Positions 1-8,677 are shown, numbered from the stretch's first letter. The stretch is 40,023 nt of DNA from an uncultured Clostridia bacterium (GCA_947627415.1 CANQVU010000008.1:1-40023); one strand, 5' to 3'. The notes: generated by a model from the sequence alone, not told the origin. Translations and numbers: made by a program.

Positions 1-111
1 ATTTGAAAATGAAATAAGAAAAATAATGGCATAAATTATATATTGGATTTTGTTGCTATTGAATTTTGAATGCACCTATACTACAAATGTGTATAAATTT
101 ACCTCAAAGTG

Positions 112-140
112 TTGACAAATGCATAAAACGAGAGTATACT
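112..140 (+). promoter_or_regulatory. Promoter of the initiator tRNA gene
   Basis: TTGACA at 112-117 and TATACT at 135-140 are separated by 17 bases, a near-consensus sigma-A promoter. The predicted start lies about 20 bases before the tRNA. I see no gene in 1-111. Confidence 0.8.
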
Positions 141-165
141 AATACAGTACCAAAAAATTAAATAT

Positions 166-241
166 CGCGGGGTGGAGCAGTTGGCAGCTCGTCGGGCTCA
201 TAACCCGAAGGTCGATGGTTCGAGTCCATCCCCCGCAACCA
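166..241 (+). tRNA. Initiator tRNA-fMet (anticodon CAU)
   Basis: This is a 76-nt cloverleaf with encoded 3' CCA (239-241). The anticodon loop reads CUCAUAA with CAU at 199-201. Two hallmarks mark it as the initiator rather than elongator tRNA-Met: position 1 is C facing A72, an unpaired C1-A72, and the anticodon stem carries three consecutive G-C pairs (GGG/CCC). The T-arm contains GGTTCGAGTCC. A 16-base stretch from the anticodon loop (197-212) is repeated exactly at 8014-8029, so the gene may have served as an integration target. Confidence 0.97.
197..212 (+). repeat. att-like 16-bp direct repeat, copy in the tRNA
   Basis: The bases CTCATAACCCGAAGGT, the anticodon loop and following arm of tRNA-fMet, recur exactly at 8014-8029. 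The bases just outside differ at both ends, so identity is exactly 16 bp. The two copies bracket the restriction and nuclease genes. This suggests an attachment site, but no integrase is visible in the window. Confidence 0.5.
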
Positions 242-244
242 CCC

Positions 245-277
245 AGAAGCAAATCATTGTGGTTTGCTTCTTTTTTT
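245..277 (+). terminator. Terminator of the tRNA transcript
   Basis: Arms AGAAGCAAA (245-253) and TTTGCTTCT (263-271) form a 9-bp stem followed by seven T, a rho-independent terminator four bases after the tRNA CCA end. Confidence 0.85.
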
Positions 278-486
278 CAAAAAAGAAGCTATAACCACTA
301 GATTGCTTCTAGGTTCCATCCCATAAATTTCGGCATTTGCTTACGATTTGCGGGAGCCATACCACTGTTTCTTTTCCGAAAAAAGTATCGCTTCGCTAAC
401 AACTTTTTCGGATTTCCCTACTAATTTATAAGTTTATAATAATGCTAAAATCAAGAACTATTATGTCTATTTTATGGGGGGAGAAG
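278..486. other. Non-coding stretch with a hairpin
   Basis: No convincing gene lies here. An imperfect hairpin with arms CCGAAAAA and TTTTTCGG spans 376-411. The stretch just before 487 (GGGGGGAGAAG) looks like the ribosome binding site of the broken gene that follows. Confidence 0.4.
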
Positions 487-1003
487 TTGGGAAAAGTAAA
501 CACATCAAACTCAATAATTTCTAATAAAAAAACATCCAATTTGTAGATGGGGAGTAAAAAAAATTAGAAGTAGAAAATATTTTGTTTTAGTTGAAGGATA
601 TGCATGGCTAAATCAAGTATATTTTCAAGAATAAAAATCTTTAATAGATGCTGATATAGATTCCTTTGAAGACAGGATTAAACAATATGAAGAATTGTTA
701 AAAATAGAACATAATGAAAACTGGTGGAATGAAGATATGGATATAAAACAATTATGCGAATATTTCAATAGAAAAGATATTACTGTTAGAAAAACAATTA
801 GGAAAATGTGTGATAGTGGCTTTGAAAAATATAAGTTCTTAGTTAATAACAAAGTTGTAATTTCAAAAGAAGGGGTAGAATGGATTTGTAAAAATGTATT
901 TAAACAGAAGTATTTGGAGTTATTAGAAAAATATGAAATGGAGTTAACAGAGTTATATATTGAAGCTGGTTATCCTTATGATAATTTTTTTCATAAAAAT
1001 TGA
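487..1003 (+). pseudogene. Broken small DNA-binding-like gene
   Basis: A TTG start at 487 with a strong upstream GGGGGAG opens a frame (MGKVNTSNSI...) that ends at TAG 544-546. One frame over, translation runs from about 518, with RKYFVLVEGYAWL and VYFQE, to an in-frame TAA at 632-634. It then continues as KSLIDADIDSFE to TGA 1001-1003. The three pieces join into one plausible protein of about 170 residues, interrupted by one frameshift and one stop. The last part (from TTG 695, about 102 residues) has a helix-turn-helix-like segment around LCEYFNRKDITVRKTI and could still be made alone. Unlike the other frame breaks in this window, this damage is not at a CGG codon, so it looks like ordinary decay. 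I do not recognise the family. Confidence 0.55.
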
Positions 1004-1140
1004 AAAATGTATTGATAGCAAAACAAATGTTTGATATAAAAATAATAATAAATTTTTTTTACAAATAACTGTCGATTTGTGGAAAAAAAATAAATTTTAT
1101 GATATAAAATAATTAATTAAAATAAAGGAGAAATATTTTT

Positions 1141-2274
1141 ATGAATCCTATAATAAAATGGGCTGGTGGAAAAGAAAAGGAATTACCATATATAAAAGAG
1201 AATCTACCAAATGAAATAGATAGATACATTGAACCTTTTGTAGGTGGAGGAGCGGTTTATTTTAATTTGCAAATTAAAAATTCCATTATAAATGATAAAT
1301 CAGAAGAATTAATTAATTTGTACAAATGTATAAAAGAGCATGATAAAGAATTTTTTAATAATCTAAAAGCAATATATAAGAATTGGATATTATTAGAAAA
1401 GGTAGTTGAAACTAATTCTACCGAATTGCTAAAAATATATAGAGATTATTGTAAACAGCTTAATGACACTGATAATACAAAAAATATAAAGATTAAATTT
1501 AACGATAGAATATATGCATTTGTATTAAAACATGCTGAAGAATTTAATGGAATATTGTCTGCAGAATTTAATATTGAAATAGACAATTTTATAAATGAAA
1601 TTGTAAAGAACTTAATTTCTAAAATGAACAGAATGTATAAAATAGAAATACAAAAGAAAAAGATGAGTGAAAAGGATACTCTTGACAATATTGAATGTGC
1701 ATTTAAAAGTGCATTTTATATGCATTTTAGACATTTGTATAATGAAGCGGAAAATTTGAATATTAATACATCATTTTATACAGCAATATTTTATTTTATA
1801 AGAGAATTCTGCTATGCATCTATGTTTAGGTATAATAAAAATGGAAAATTCAATGTACCATATGGAGGAATAAGCTATAATAGAAAAGAGTTTTCTAAAA
1901 AAATTGATTATATAGGTTCAAAGAAAATAAGAGAATATATGGAAAATACAAAAATATATTGTAATGATTTTGAAAACTTTCTTAAAGAAATTAAACCTAA
2001 AAAGGGAGATTTTATTTTCTTAGACCCTCCATATGATACTGAATTTTCAACATATGCAAAAAATGAATTTGCTAAGAATGATCAAATAAGACTTTGTGAA
2101 TATTTAAAAAGTACAAAAGCTAATATAATGTTAATCATTAAAAATACAGAGTTTATCTATAATCTATACAATACAAAAGAATTTAATATAAAAACATTTG
2201 ATAAAAAATATCTTGTAAGTTTCCAAAACAGAAATGATAAAGATGTGGAACATTTATTAATAACAAATTATTAG
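1141..2274 (+). CDS. Dam-like (D12 class) DNA adenine-N6 methyltransferase
   Basis: The 377-residue protein transfers a methyl group from S-adenosylmethionine to adenine in duplex DNA. KWAGGK at residues 6-11 and PFVGGGA near 32-38 form the SAM-binding region, and DPPY at 295-298 is the catalytic motif. This order is typical of D12-class (Dam/DpnM) enzymes. The long insert between the motifs (about residues 60-230) would hold the target-recognition part. The ATG follows AAAGGAG. The endonuclease gene begins 11 bases after the stop, so this is the protective half of a restriction-modification operon. Since the partner resembles AlwI (GGATC), methylation of the A in GGATC or GATC is the likely specificity, inferred only from the pairing. 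Confidence 0.9.
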   Translation: MNPIIKWAGGKEKELPYIKENLPNEIDRYIEPFVGGGAVYFNLQIKNSIINDKSEELINLYKCIKEHDKEFFNNLKAIYKNWILLEKVVETNSTELLKIYRDYCKQLNDTDNTKNIKIKFNDRIYAFVLKHAEEFNGILSAEFNIEIDNFINEIVKNLISKMNRMYKIEIQKKKMSEKDTLDNIECAFKSAFYMHFRHLYNEAENLNINTSFYTAIFYFIREFCYASMFRYNKNGKFNVPYGGISYNRKEFSKKIDYIGSKKIREYMENTKIYCNDFENFLKEIKPKKGDFIFLDPPYDTEFSTYAKNEFAKNDQIRLCEYLKSTKANIMLIIKNTEFIYNLYNTKEFNIKTFDKKYLVSFQNRNDKDVEHLLITNY

Positions 2275-2285
2275 GAGGAGAAAAT

Positions 2286-4052
2286 ATGTCATGGGGTTGG
2301 AGGACAAAACCTAGAAGCGTTGTAAAAACAGTACAATGGTTTAAGTATTTTTCAAAGCTAGAAAATAAAAATTGGGAAGAAAAATTAGAACAATTAGATA
2401 TAAGAGGAAAAGCTATTCATCCTATTAGAAGAGAATATGTGTATAATGCACATAAAGATGAAGATGAGAATTTAGCTCAAATGTCCTATGAAGATTATGT
2501 GTCTGGAATGTTTGATATTACTGAAACAGAAAGTAATGCAAGAAATGATAAAGCAACTTTTGAATTTTTTGGATTTGGTTATGTTGATAAAGATGGGGTA
2601 ATTCAAAGTACAGAGGTTGGAAAATTAATTGAAAATGATAGATTCGATAGTGAAGATTTTATAAAACAACTATTAAAAATGCATTTTCCAAGTAAGGTAA
2701 CAGACATAGGAAGAAATATTCCAGAGGGAAATGTGATATTTCCTTTTGAAATTTTATTAAAAATAATAGATAAATTTAAATATATAAATAGATATGAAAT
2801 GGGATTTATATTTGGGTGCAATAGTATAGCAGAAATAGATGCTCTTTATAGTGCAATAGAAAAATTTAGAGAAAAATATAATGCATTACCAAATAAAACA
2901 GATAGAACTAAATGTGAGAGTATATTTAAAGACATTTATAAAGATAATTATGGTATAGAACCTAATGTTAACACTTTATGTGGTGATTATGGCGATGCTA
3001 TTAATAGATCTTTATTGTATACAGGATTATTTGATTTAAGCGGACGAGGGAATTATACGAAAGTCAGAGTGGCAGAACACGCTAGAAAAAAAGTTGATTT
3101 ACTAATAAATAAGTATAAGTTTCAAAAGGTAGATGCAGATAATATTGAAGATTATATGAAGTGGTATGGTAGTTCACACAATATTACTTTGCCTTGGGAA
3201 AATAAAGATGAAAGAAAAGAACTTATATATGAGAAAATCTATTTATTACAAAACAAAATTGAAGAGTACAAAAAGCAATATGCGTTTACTATTGATAAAA
3301 ATATAAAAGAATATATTAGAAGAGTAGAAAAAACAGATAAAAATACTGAATTAAAACTTATAGAAAAAGAATTAATAGAGGATATTACAAGTTTAAATGA
3401 AGAAGTATTTATTAAGTATATCTCTAAAAAAGAGCAAACGAGAAAAGAAATCTTAGATAAATTTGAAGATATTATTACAGGAAATGAAGATATGGCAGCA
3501 TTATGGTTAGAATGCAATACATGGAAATCGTTAGTTGCAATTGATGGAGAAAAAGAAGTAAAAAGAAACTTCACGATAGAAGAAGATTTGTCACCTAGGT
3601 TTTTTGCACCTGGAAAAGGTAATACACCAGATATAGAATTGTATAAAGATAAATATGTTATTGTACCAGAAGTGTCTCTTATGACTGGTGTTCTACAATG
3701 GGAACATGAAGCATCATCAGTAATAGATCATGTATTAAATATTATGAAAAAATATAAGTCTATATATGTAATCGGATTATTTATTTCGAGTAGAATAAAT
3801 GTAAGAACAATGTGGCAATTTTTTATTTTGAATAAACAAAGTTGGATGGGAGCACCGGTTCCAGTAATCCCATTTACTATAGAACAATATATGAAAGTAT
3901 TAAAATACACATATAATAATAATTTATCAATTGATGAATTAAATAATTTGTTAAATTACATACATGAAGAAGCAATAGAATGTGAAAGTTATGAGCAATG
4001 GGATAAGAATATGGAAATATATATTGAAACTTGGAAGAAAAAAATTAATTAA
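2286..4052 (+). CDS. AlwI-family type II restriction endonuclease
   Basis: The 588-residue protein starts WGWRTKPRS and continues with VWF-type segments and the SYEDYVSGMFDITE region, as in AlwI-family enzymes. These cut at a fixed distance from an asymmetric site (GGATC for AlwI). Near the C-terminus, PD at residues 448-449 and PEVS with E462 form a PD-(D/E)XK-like active site in which the usual Lys is replaced by Ser, a variation known in such nucleases. A charged, probably helical segment covers about residues 310-400. The ATG at 2286 follows TAGGAGGAG. It is co-transcribed with the methylase and ends in a strong hairpin. Length and motifs look intact. The target site cannot be read from the sequence. 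Confidence 0.82.
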   Translation: MSWGWRTKPRSVVKTVQWFKYFSKLENKNWEEKLEQLDIRGKAIHPIRREYVYNAHKDEDENLAQMSYEDYVSGMFDITETESNARNDKATFEFFGFGYVDKDGVIQSTEVGKLIENDRFDSEDFIKQLLKMHFPSKVTDIGRNIPEGNVIFPFEILLKIIDKFKYINRYEMGFIFGCNSIAEIDALYSAIEKFREKYNALPNKTDRTKCESIFKDIYKDNYGIEPNVNTLCGDYGDAINRSLLYTGLFDLSGRGNYTKVRVAEHARKKVDLLINKYKFQKVDADNIEDYMKWYGSSHNITLPWENKDERKELIYEKIYLLQNKIEEYKKQYAFTIDKNIKEYIRRVEKTDKNTELKLIEKELIEDITSLNEEVFIKYISKKEQTRKEILDKFEDIITGNEDMAALWLECNTWKSLVAIDGEKEVKRNFTIEEDLSPRFFAPGKGNTPDIELYKDKYVIVPEVSLMTGVLQWEHEASSVIDHVLNIMKKYKSIYVIGLFISSRINVRTMWQFFILNKQSWMGAPVPVIPFTIEQYMKVLKYTYNNNLSIDELNNLLNYIHEEAIECESYEQWDKNMEIYIETWKKKIN

Positions 4053-4056
4053 ATAT

Positions 4057-4100
4057 ATAAAATAAGCAGACTTTGTAAAATTGAAGTCTGCTTATTTTAT
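4057..4100. terminator. Terminator of the restriction-modification operon
   Basis: Perfect 17-bp inverted arms lie at 4057-4073 and 4084-4100, with core AGCAGACTT/AAGTCTGCT, flanked by A-rich and T-rich ends. The hairpin starts five bases after the endonuclease stop and could work in both directions. Confidence 0.85.
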
Positions 4101-4182
4101 ATATTTAAGAAAATTTATTTATTATTTATATATTTAATAATACAAAATAGATCATTAAACATTTTCATTATTGTTAAAAAAA

Positions 4183-4243
4183 AGATCTAAATATTTAGAT
4201 CTAAAACGTAGATCTTGACAAATTATACAAAATTATGTATAAT
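4183..4243 (+). promoter_or_regulatory. Promoter with palindromic AGATCT operator
   Basis: TTGACA (4215-4220) and TATAAT (4238-4243) with a 17-base spacer form a full-consensus promoter for the HNH operon. Just upstream, 4183-4202 is a perfect 20-bp palindrome with AGATCT at each end. A third AGATCT (4210-4215) touches the -35 box. A fourth GATC lies at 4150-4153. The layout suggests control by a dimeric repressor, or by methylation of GATC. The regulator is not identified. Confidence 0.75.
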
Positions 4244-4273
4244 ATAATCAAAATAGAGAGAGGTGATATATGA

Positions 4274-4750
4274 GTGGTAGATGAAAGAATATTGAACGAT
4301 ATAGAAGAAGCAAAGATATTAAGTATTTTTAAAAATATTTATAATGATTATTCAAACTATAAAGAAAAAAACACATTACGAAATATGTTGTCAATATCAC
4401 CAGATAAATTAGCAACATTAAAACAAATAATTAAAAGAAAATATGATAGTGATTTTTCAGAAATGCAATTAAAAAGATTGAGTGAATTAGTGGAAGCTTT
4501 TTTAAAAAAATCTGAATACAGAAAAAGTATTACAGAAGAATTGAGAAATTCATTATTAATTACTCAAAACTATAAATGTGCAATATGTAATGCTATGATA
4601 AATGAGAAGGCTCCTGCAGATCATATTGTGCCATTTAAATATGTTGGTGATGAACTTAATAATAATATACAAATGTTATGTAAGAAATGTAATGAAAAAA
4701 AGAATGATAGTATAGATTATCAGATTAGATTTTTATTAAAATTAGTTTAG
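4274..4750 (+). CDS. HNH endonuclease
   Basis: The 158-residue protein has a C-terminal HNH/zinc module: CAIC at 102-105, ADHIVP with Asp116-His117, an Asn near 131, and CKKCN at 136-140. The fold cuts DNA with one metal ion, and two Cys pairs bind structural zinc. The N-terminal 90 residues are helical and charged with no recognised domain. GTG 4274 is chosen because it follows GAGAGGTGATAT and keeps the frame open. The ATG at 4270 only opens a four-codon frame that overlaps it. The DGQHR gene starts 11 bases downstream, so the three genes to 7484 look like one operon driven from 4215. A nuclease role in defence is likely but unproven. Confidence 0.85.
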   Translation: MVDERILNDIEEAKILSIFKNIYNDYSNYKEKNTLRNMLSISPDKLATLKQIIKRKYDSDFSEMQLKRLSELVEAFLKKSEYRKSITEELRNSLLITQNYKCAICNAMINEKAPADHIVPFKYVGDELNNNIQMLCKKCNEKKNDSIDYQIRFLLKLV

Positions 4751-4761
4751 GAGGGTAAAAT

Positions 4762-5856
4762 ATGAAGAAAGTGTATTTATTAGAGGTTAGACAAAATAAT
4801 GAAAAGAGCTATATTGGTTCAGTTTCTGCTAGAGATCTTGTTAGACTTGCAACAACTCAAGAACTTAATGAGCCACAGGAAGCACAAAGACCAATAGAAG
4901 CTAAAAGACTTGATGAAATATCAGAGTATGTAATGAAAGATGGAACAATTGCTACAGCAATTGTTATAGGAACATGTGATTCTAATAGGTTATCAGTTCA
5001 CAAAGTTGATAATTCTGATATTTATTATATGGATTTTCCTGAAACAGAAGAAGAATTTGAAAAATACAAAAATAGTTTTTTTATAATGGATGGACAACAT
5101 AGATTGTTTTCTTTTTTAGAAGATAGAATAAAAATTGATTCATCAATAGATTATGATTTAATGTTTAATATGTATATAACGCCAACTTTAAGAACAAGAA
5201 GATTAATTTTTAAAAATACTAATGAAAAACAAAAATCAGTTGCTTCTAATTTGCTTTTGTGGTTCAGAAAACAATTAAATATGTTATCTGACAAAGAAAA
5301 AAATTATCATACGGTTGTTGAATTATTAAATTCCGAAGCTGGATCACCTTTAAAATCCAAGATTATTATGGGAGCAGAAAGAGTATCAGGAGGATTTAAA
5401 GCAGAACAAATAATTAATATATTGTCAAAATCAAAAATTAAATTTTTGGGAGGACAAGATTTATCAGATGAGAAAATGTACAGATTAATTAGCGAGTATA
5501 TAAGTGGATGGGAAGAAGCTGTTGGAGTAAAAATAATAGAAAAAGATAGAAATGCAGCTCCGTTTTCAAAAATATCTGGTTTTCGTTTCATGATTTTAAT
5601 GCTTCCTGCGTTTTTTGATAAAGCAATGTCTGAGAAACAAACAATTAACAAGAAGTATATTGTTGAGTGTATAAGAAAAGTTGCTAGTGCAGAGGGAATT
5701 ACTGCATATGATATGTTTAACACAAATGGAGAATACATAAAAAATTTAGGAATTAACCCTTTTTCTGCAGAAACTCCAATAACAATTTATGCTGAAGAAT
5801 GGTCAAACAGATTAAAAAATCAAACTTCTGATAATTTTGATCCATTAGCATATTAA
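4762..5856 (+). CDS. DGQHR-domain (DndB-like) protein
   Basis: The 364-residue protein carries the signature DGQHR at residues 110-114, preceded by FFIM. The N-terminal part (RDLVRLATTQ..., EAQRPIEAKRLDEI) resembles the ParB/DndB-like fold of the DGQHR family. Relatives include DndB, the regulator of DNA phosphorothioation, and proteins of 7-deazapurine DNA-modification clusters. No dnd or dpd modification genes are present here. The partners instead are an HNH nuclease upstream and a PD-(D/E)XK-like protein downstream. GGAGGG precedes the ATG. The role may be DNA sensing or transcriptional control of the cassette. The family call is firm but the biochemical role is inference. Confidence 0.8.
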   Translation: MKKVYLLEVRQNNEKSYIGSVSARDLVRLATTQELNEPQEAQRPIEAKRLDEISEYVMKDGTIATAIVIGTCDSNRLSVHKVDNSDIYYMDFPETEEEFEKYKNSFFIMDGQHRLFSFLEDRIKIDSSIDYDLMFNMYITPTLRTRRLIFKNTNEKQKSVASNLLLWFRKQLNMLSDKEKNYHTVVELLNSEAGSPLKSKIIMGAERVSGGFKAEQIINILSKSKIKFLGGQDLSDEKMYRLISEYISGWEEAVGVKIIEKDRNAAPFSKISGFRFMILMLPAFFDKAMSEKQTINKKYIVECIRKVASAEGITAYDMFNTNGEYIKNLGINPFSAETPITIYAEEWSNRLKNQTSDNFDPLAY

Positions 5857-5966
5857 GATAATTGTTGGAAGAGTACAAATGGTAGATAAAAAAGATGAAA
5901 ATGCACAGAACTAATAAAAAATATAAATATAAAAACAAGCAATACAGCTAAATTGGGGGAATTAAA

Positions 5967-7484
5967 ATGTTGTTTTCAGAAAAATTTCAAATAGAAAAGG
6001 ATATAATAGAAAAATATGGAGCTATAGATATTTCTTTAGTTTGTGATATACCACTATTTATAGATCCAATGCTAATTTTTAATAGTAACAAGGCTATATA
6101 TATAGATTTGCATAAAAATATAATTAAGTACTTTCATTTTCTTGCAAAAAAATCGGAACAAAAACTAGAACTAGCGGATATAAAAAATTGGTTTACTTTT
6201 AAGGAAGTTTGTAATAATTGGTTTGGATATGCACTAGAAGGTAACAAAGGAAGTGCATTAGATATTGAGTTTGGTAAATTTTTATATAATAATATAAAAT
6301 TCGTATTGAAAACTAATGATATTCCAAGTGGAGAGCATGCTGAAAAAGTAATGTTATTATATGAAGGTAGTGGGCGAGATAAAATTAGCGATATGACGGT
6401 TAATTTAATAAAAGATTTTTTATGTGAATATACACAAGATTTTGCACGAAAGTATTTAAAAGAAAGTGATTGTTCTATTTTTCCTGTTGAAAAAGCAGAA
6501 TTTAATTATGAAACAGAGTGTTTTATTACTAAAGAATATTATTTACCTTTTATAATCAATGAAAAAGGAGAAGAAGAATTTATATTATTAACGCCTTCAG
6601 ATATTTTAAGAAAAAATGAACCATCTTTAAACAGAGATCATTTTTTAAAGAACAATAGGAGAGTTAGAGATTATATAGAGAACGATGTATTAAAAGCACA
6701 AGTTAATAATTATATAGCTAAAGCTGTAGCAGCCTATGAAAAAGAACAACAGAAGAATAAAAAGAAACCAAGAGAAGGCAGTATTAGAAAAATTGAAAGA
6801 GAGGCTTTTGCAGAAATAGTAAAAGAACATCCGGAAATATATGATTATTACATAAAAATGAGAGAAGAAGAAAAAGAAGAGATAAAAAAGGAATGTATTG
6901 AAGAAGTAGATATACAGATAGATAAATTTATAAATAATGCAAAAGAACTTATAAATATATTTCAGAGGTCAAAACATGAAATGCCTGAAAGTAGTAGTGC
7001 ATATGAGGAAAGTAAAAATAGAATAAAATTCTTTAAACACATAATAGAAGATTGTGATGGTTACAGAAATTTATATTATAAAGGAGAAAGAATTTCTACA
7101 GAAAATGACTTACAAAGAATGTTCAAATTTGTATGGTGTCGAACATCTTTTAAACCTGATTTTGAAACAAATAACGGTAGAGGACCAGCTGATGTAGTTG
7201 TATCAAAAGGAATGAAAAATCAAAATGTTATTGAATTTAAACTAGCAAGTAATCCTAATTTGAAACATGTTTTTGAACAAACTGAAACATATAAAAAAGC
7301 AAATGAATCAGAAAAAAGTGTAATTGCGATTTTTTACTTTACAGAACAAGAGTTAATAAAAGTTAATAAAATGATAAATGATGCTGAACAAAATGAAAGA
7401 ATTGACGAAGATATAATATTGATAGATTGTAGGAATGATAATAAGCCTTCAGCATCAAAACCACCTAAAAAAGCTGAGAATTAA
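5967..7484 (+). CDS. Large protein with C-terminal PD-(D/E)XK-like nuclease domain
   Basis: I do not recognise the 505-residue protein as a named family. The N-terminal 170 residues are mixed and include FIDPMLIF. A highly charged helical or coiled-coil segment spans about 225-345 (rich in E and K). The C-terminal domain carries GRGPADVVV with Asp409 and IEFKLAS with Glu423 and Lys425. This D-x13-ExK spacing fits the PD-(D/E)XK nuclease core found in many restriction-type enzymes. GGGGGAA precedes ATG 5967. The 110-base gap after the DGQHR gene holds no clear gene. The stop lies inside the terminator hairpin. Together with the two upstream genes it may form a defence cassette with this protein as effector, which is inference. 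Confidence 0.6.
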   Translation: MLFSEKFQIEKDIIEKYGAIDISLVCDIPLFIDPMLIFNSNKAIYIDLHKNIIKYFHFLAKKSEQKLELADIKNWFTFKEVCNNWFGYALEGNKGSALDIEFGKFLYNNIKFVLKTNDIPSGEHAEKVMLLYEGSGRDKISDMTVNLIKDFLCEYTQDFARKYLKESDCSIFPVEKAEFNYETECFITKEYYLPFIINEKGEEEFILLTPSDILRKNEPSLNRDHFLKNNRRVRDYIENDVLKAQVNNYIAKAVAAYEKEQQKNKKKPREGSIRKIEREAFAEIVKEHPEIYDYYIKMREEEKEEIKKECIEEVDIQIDKFINNAKELINIFQRSKHEMPESSSAYEESKNRIKFFKHIIEDCDGYRNLYYKGERISTENDLQRMFKFVWCRTSFKPDFETNNGRGPADVVVSKGMKNQNVIEFKLASNPNLKHVFEQTETYKKANESEKSVIAIFYFTEQELIKVNKMINDAEQNERIDEDIILIDCRNDNKPSASKPPKKAEN

Positions 7485-7495
7485 CTCAGCTTTTT
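7467..7495. terminator. Terminator overlapping the end of the nuclease-like gene
   Basis: AAAAAGCTGAG and CTCAGCTTTTT pair around a short loop that contains the TAA stop (7482-7484). The next gene converges from the other strand and stops at 7497, so one hairpin can serve both. Confidence 0.8.
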
Positions 7496-7496
7496 C

Positions 7497-7790
7497 CTAT
7501 GAATTCAAACATCCACTAATCACCTGCACACCATCTATAAACCCATTCCTATAATACTTCTCATTCCAATAATAAATATAATCCATAAAATTCTCATCAA
7601 GTTGTTCCAATTGTTTTTTAACATATTTCTGATTTTGTTTAGGAACATTTCTTAAAATTTTTTTAGAAGTTTCATCAAAATAAATATGATGTTTTCTATC
7701 TTCATCACAAGTCAAAGAACATAAATCCTCTTCTCTAAAATCTAACCAATCTTTCAAAATGTCATCGTTAACTTCTCTTAAATTACTCAT
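7497..7790 (-). CDS. Small conserved-looking protein of unknown function
   Basis: The gene encodes 97 residues, mostly charged and predicted helical, with CSLTCDEDRKHH near the middle and the C-terminal segment YRNGFIDGVQVISG. The start is set at 7790 because AGGAGG lies 8-9 bases upstream. An in-frame extension to 7838 has no ribosome binding site. The size and the FxxG...G tail recall small helper proteins of integrative elements, but I cannot name a family. It converges on the nuclease-like gene. Confidence 0.65.
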   Translation of the reverse strand: MSNLREVNDDILKDWLDFREEDLCSLTCDEDRKHHIYFDETSKKILRNVPKQNQKYVKKQLEQLDENFMDYIYYWNEKYYRNGFIDGVQVISGCLNS

Positions 7791-8107
7791 AAAATAACCT
7801 CCTAAAAAGTAAAATTTTGTTAAATAAAAATTTGCCACAAGAGTCTCAAGTCCACGAACATCCGTATATTATTATTTGGGAAAAAGTTGGGGAAAAACTT
7901 CTCAAAAAATACCCTGAAAATGCACAAATGTTCTATAAGCAAAAACTCTTGTAAGTATAAAATACCAACAAAACTCTAATTTTCACAAAGGTTCAAAAAG
8001 CAGTAAGCCATCACTCATAACCCGAAGGTATAAAATATAATTTATATAATACAAAATATCATGATTTATGATATAATACACTAAAGCATATAATGGGAGG
8101 AATAAAA
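7791..8107. other. Intergenic stretch with possible coding remnant
   Basis: No intact gene is seen. The plus frame just before TAA 7951-7953 reads WEKVGEKLLKKYPENAQ, which looks protein-like but has no start and may be a fragment. The att-like copy lies at 8014-8029. A TATAAT at 8074-8079 could be the -10 box of the HD gene, without a clear -35 box. Confidence 0.35.
8014..8029 (+). repeat. att-like 16-bp direct repeat, distal copy
   Basis: This is an exact copy of tRNA-fMet bases 197-212. The rest of the tRNA 3' half does not follow it, so it does not match a simple attR that keeps the displaced tRNA end. It may be the scar of an older or later rearranged integration. Confidence 0.5.
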
Positions 8108-8677
8108 ATGGATAGAGAAAAAGCTATTGAATTATTAAAGAAATATAACAAAGAAGAATTCCATATAAGACATGCTATAACAGTAGAATTAGTAATGGAA
8201 TACTTTGCAAAAGAACTAGGATATGATGGAAAATTTTGGGGGATGGTCGGACTATTACATGATATCGACTTTGAATGTTATCCAGAAGAGCATTGCAAAA
8301 AAGCTCCTAAATTATTAAAAGAAATAGATGCAAATGATGAACTAATACATGCTGTATGCAGCCATGGATATGGAATATGTACGGATGTAGAACCTGTGCA
8401 TCAAATGGAAAAAATTTTATTTGCAACAGATGAATTAACAGGATTAATTTGGGCAGCTGCAAAAATGAGACCATCAAAAAGTACAAAAGACATGGAACTC
8501 TCAAGTTTAAAAAAGAAATTTAAAGATAAAAAATTTGCAGCAGGTTGTTCAAGAGATGTAATAAAAAGAGGTGCAGAACAATTAGGGTGGGAATTAGATG
8601 AATTATTACAAAAAACGCTTGATGCAATGAAACAAATAGAAGATGATATAGAAATAAAAATGAAAGAAATAAATTAG
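8108..8677 (+). CDS. HD-superfamily hydrolase
   Basis: The 189-residue metal-dependent phosphohydrolase-like protein has the HD fold residues in order: H22 (FHIRH), H51-D52 (LLHDID), H86 (SHG) and D108 (ATDE). Such single-domain proteins usually hydrolyse nucleotides or phosphate esters; the substrate is not apparent. ATG 8108 is chosen over 8093 because GGGAGG at 8095-8100 lies at the right distance before it. The ArsC-like gene starts 12 bases after the stop, so the two are probably co-transcribed. Confidence 0.85.
   Translation: MDREKAIELLKKYNKEEFHIRHAITVELVMEYFAKELGYDGKFWGMVGLLHDIDFECYPEEHCKKAPKLLKEIDANDELIHAVCSHGYGICTDVEPVHQMEKILFATDELTGLIWAAAKMRPSKSTKDMELSSLKKKFKDKKFAAGCSRDVIKRGAEQLGWELDELLQKTLDAMKQIEDDIEIKMKEIN

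Noticed and set aside
4270..4284. ATG at 4270 as start of the HNH gene
   Set aside because: It gives only four codons before TGA. GTG 4274 keeps the HNH frame.
7870..7953. Remnant of an integrase gene before the distal att-like repeat
   Set aside because: The frame WEKVGEKLLKKYPENAQ looks protein-like but shows none of the recombinase motifs.
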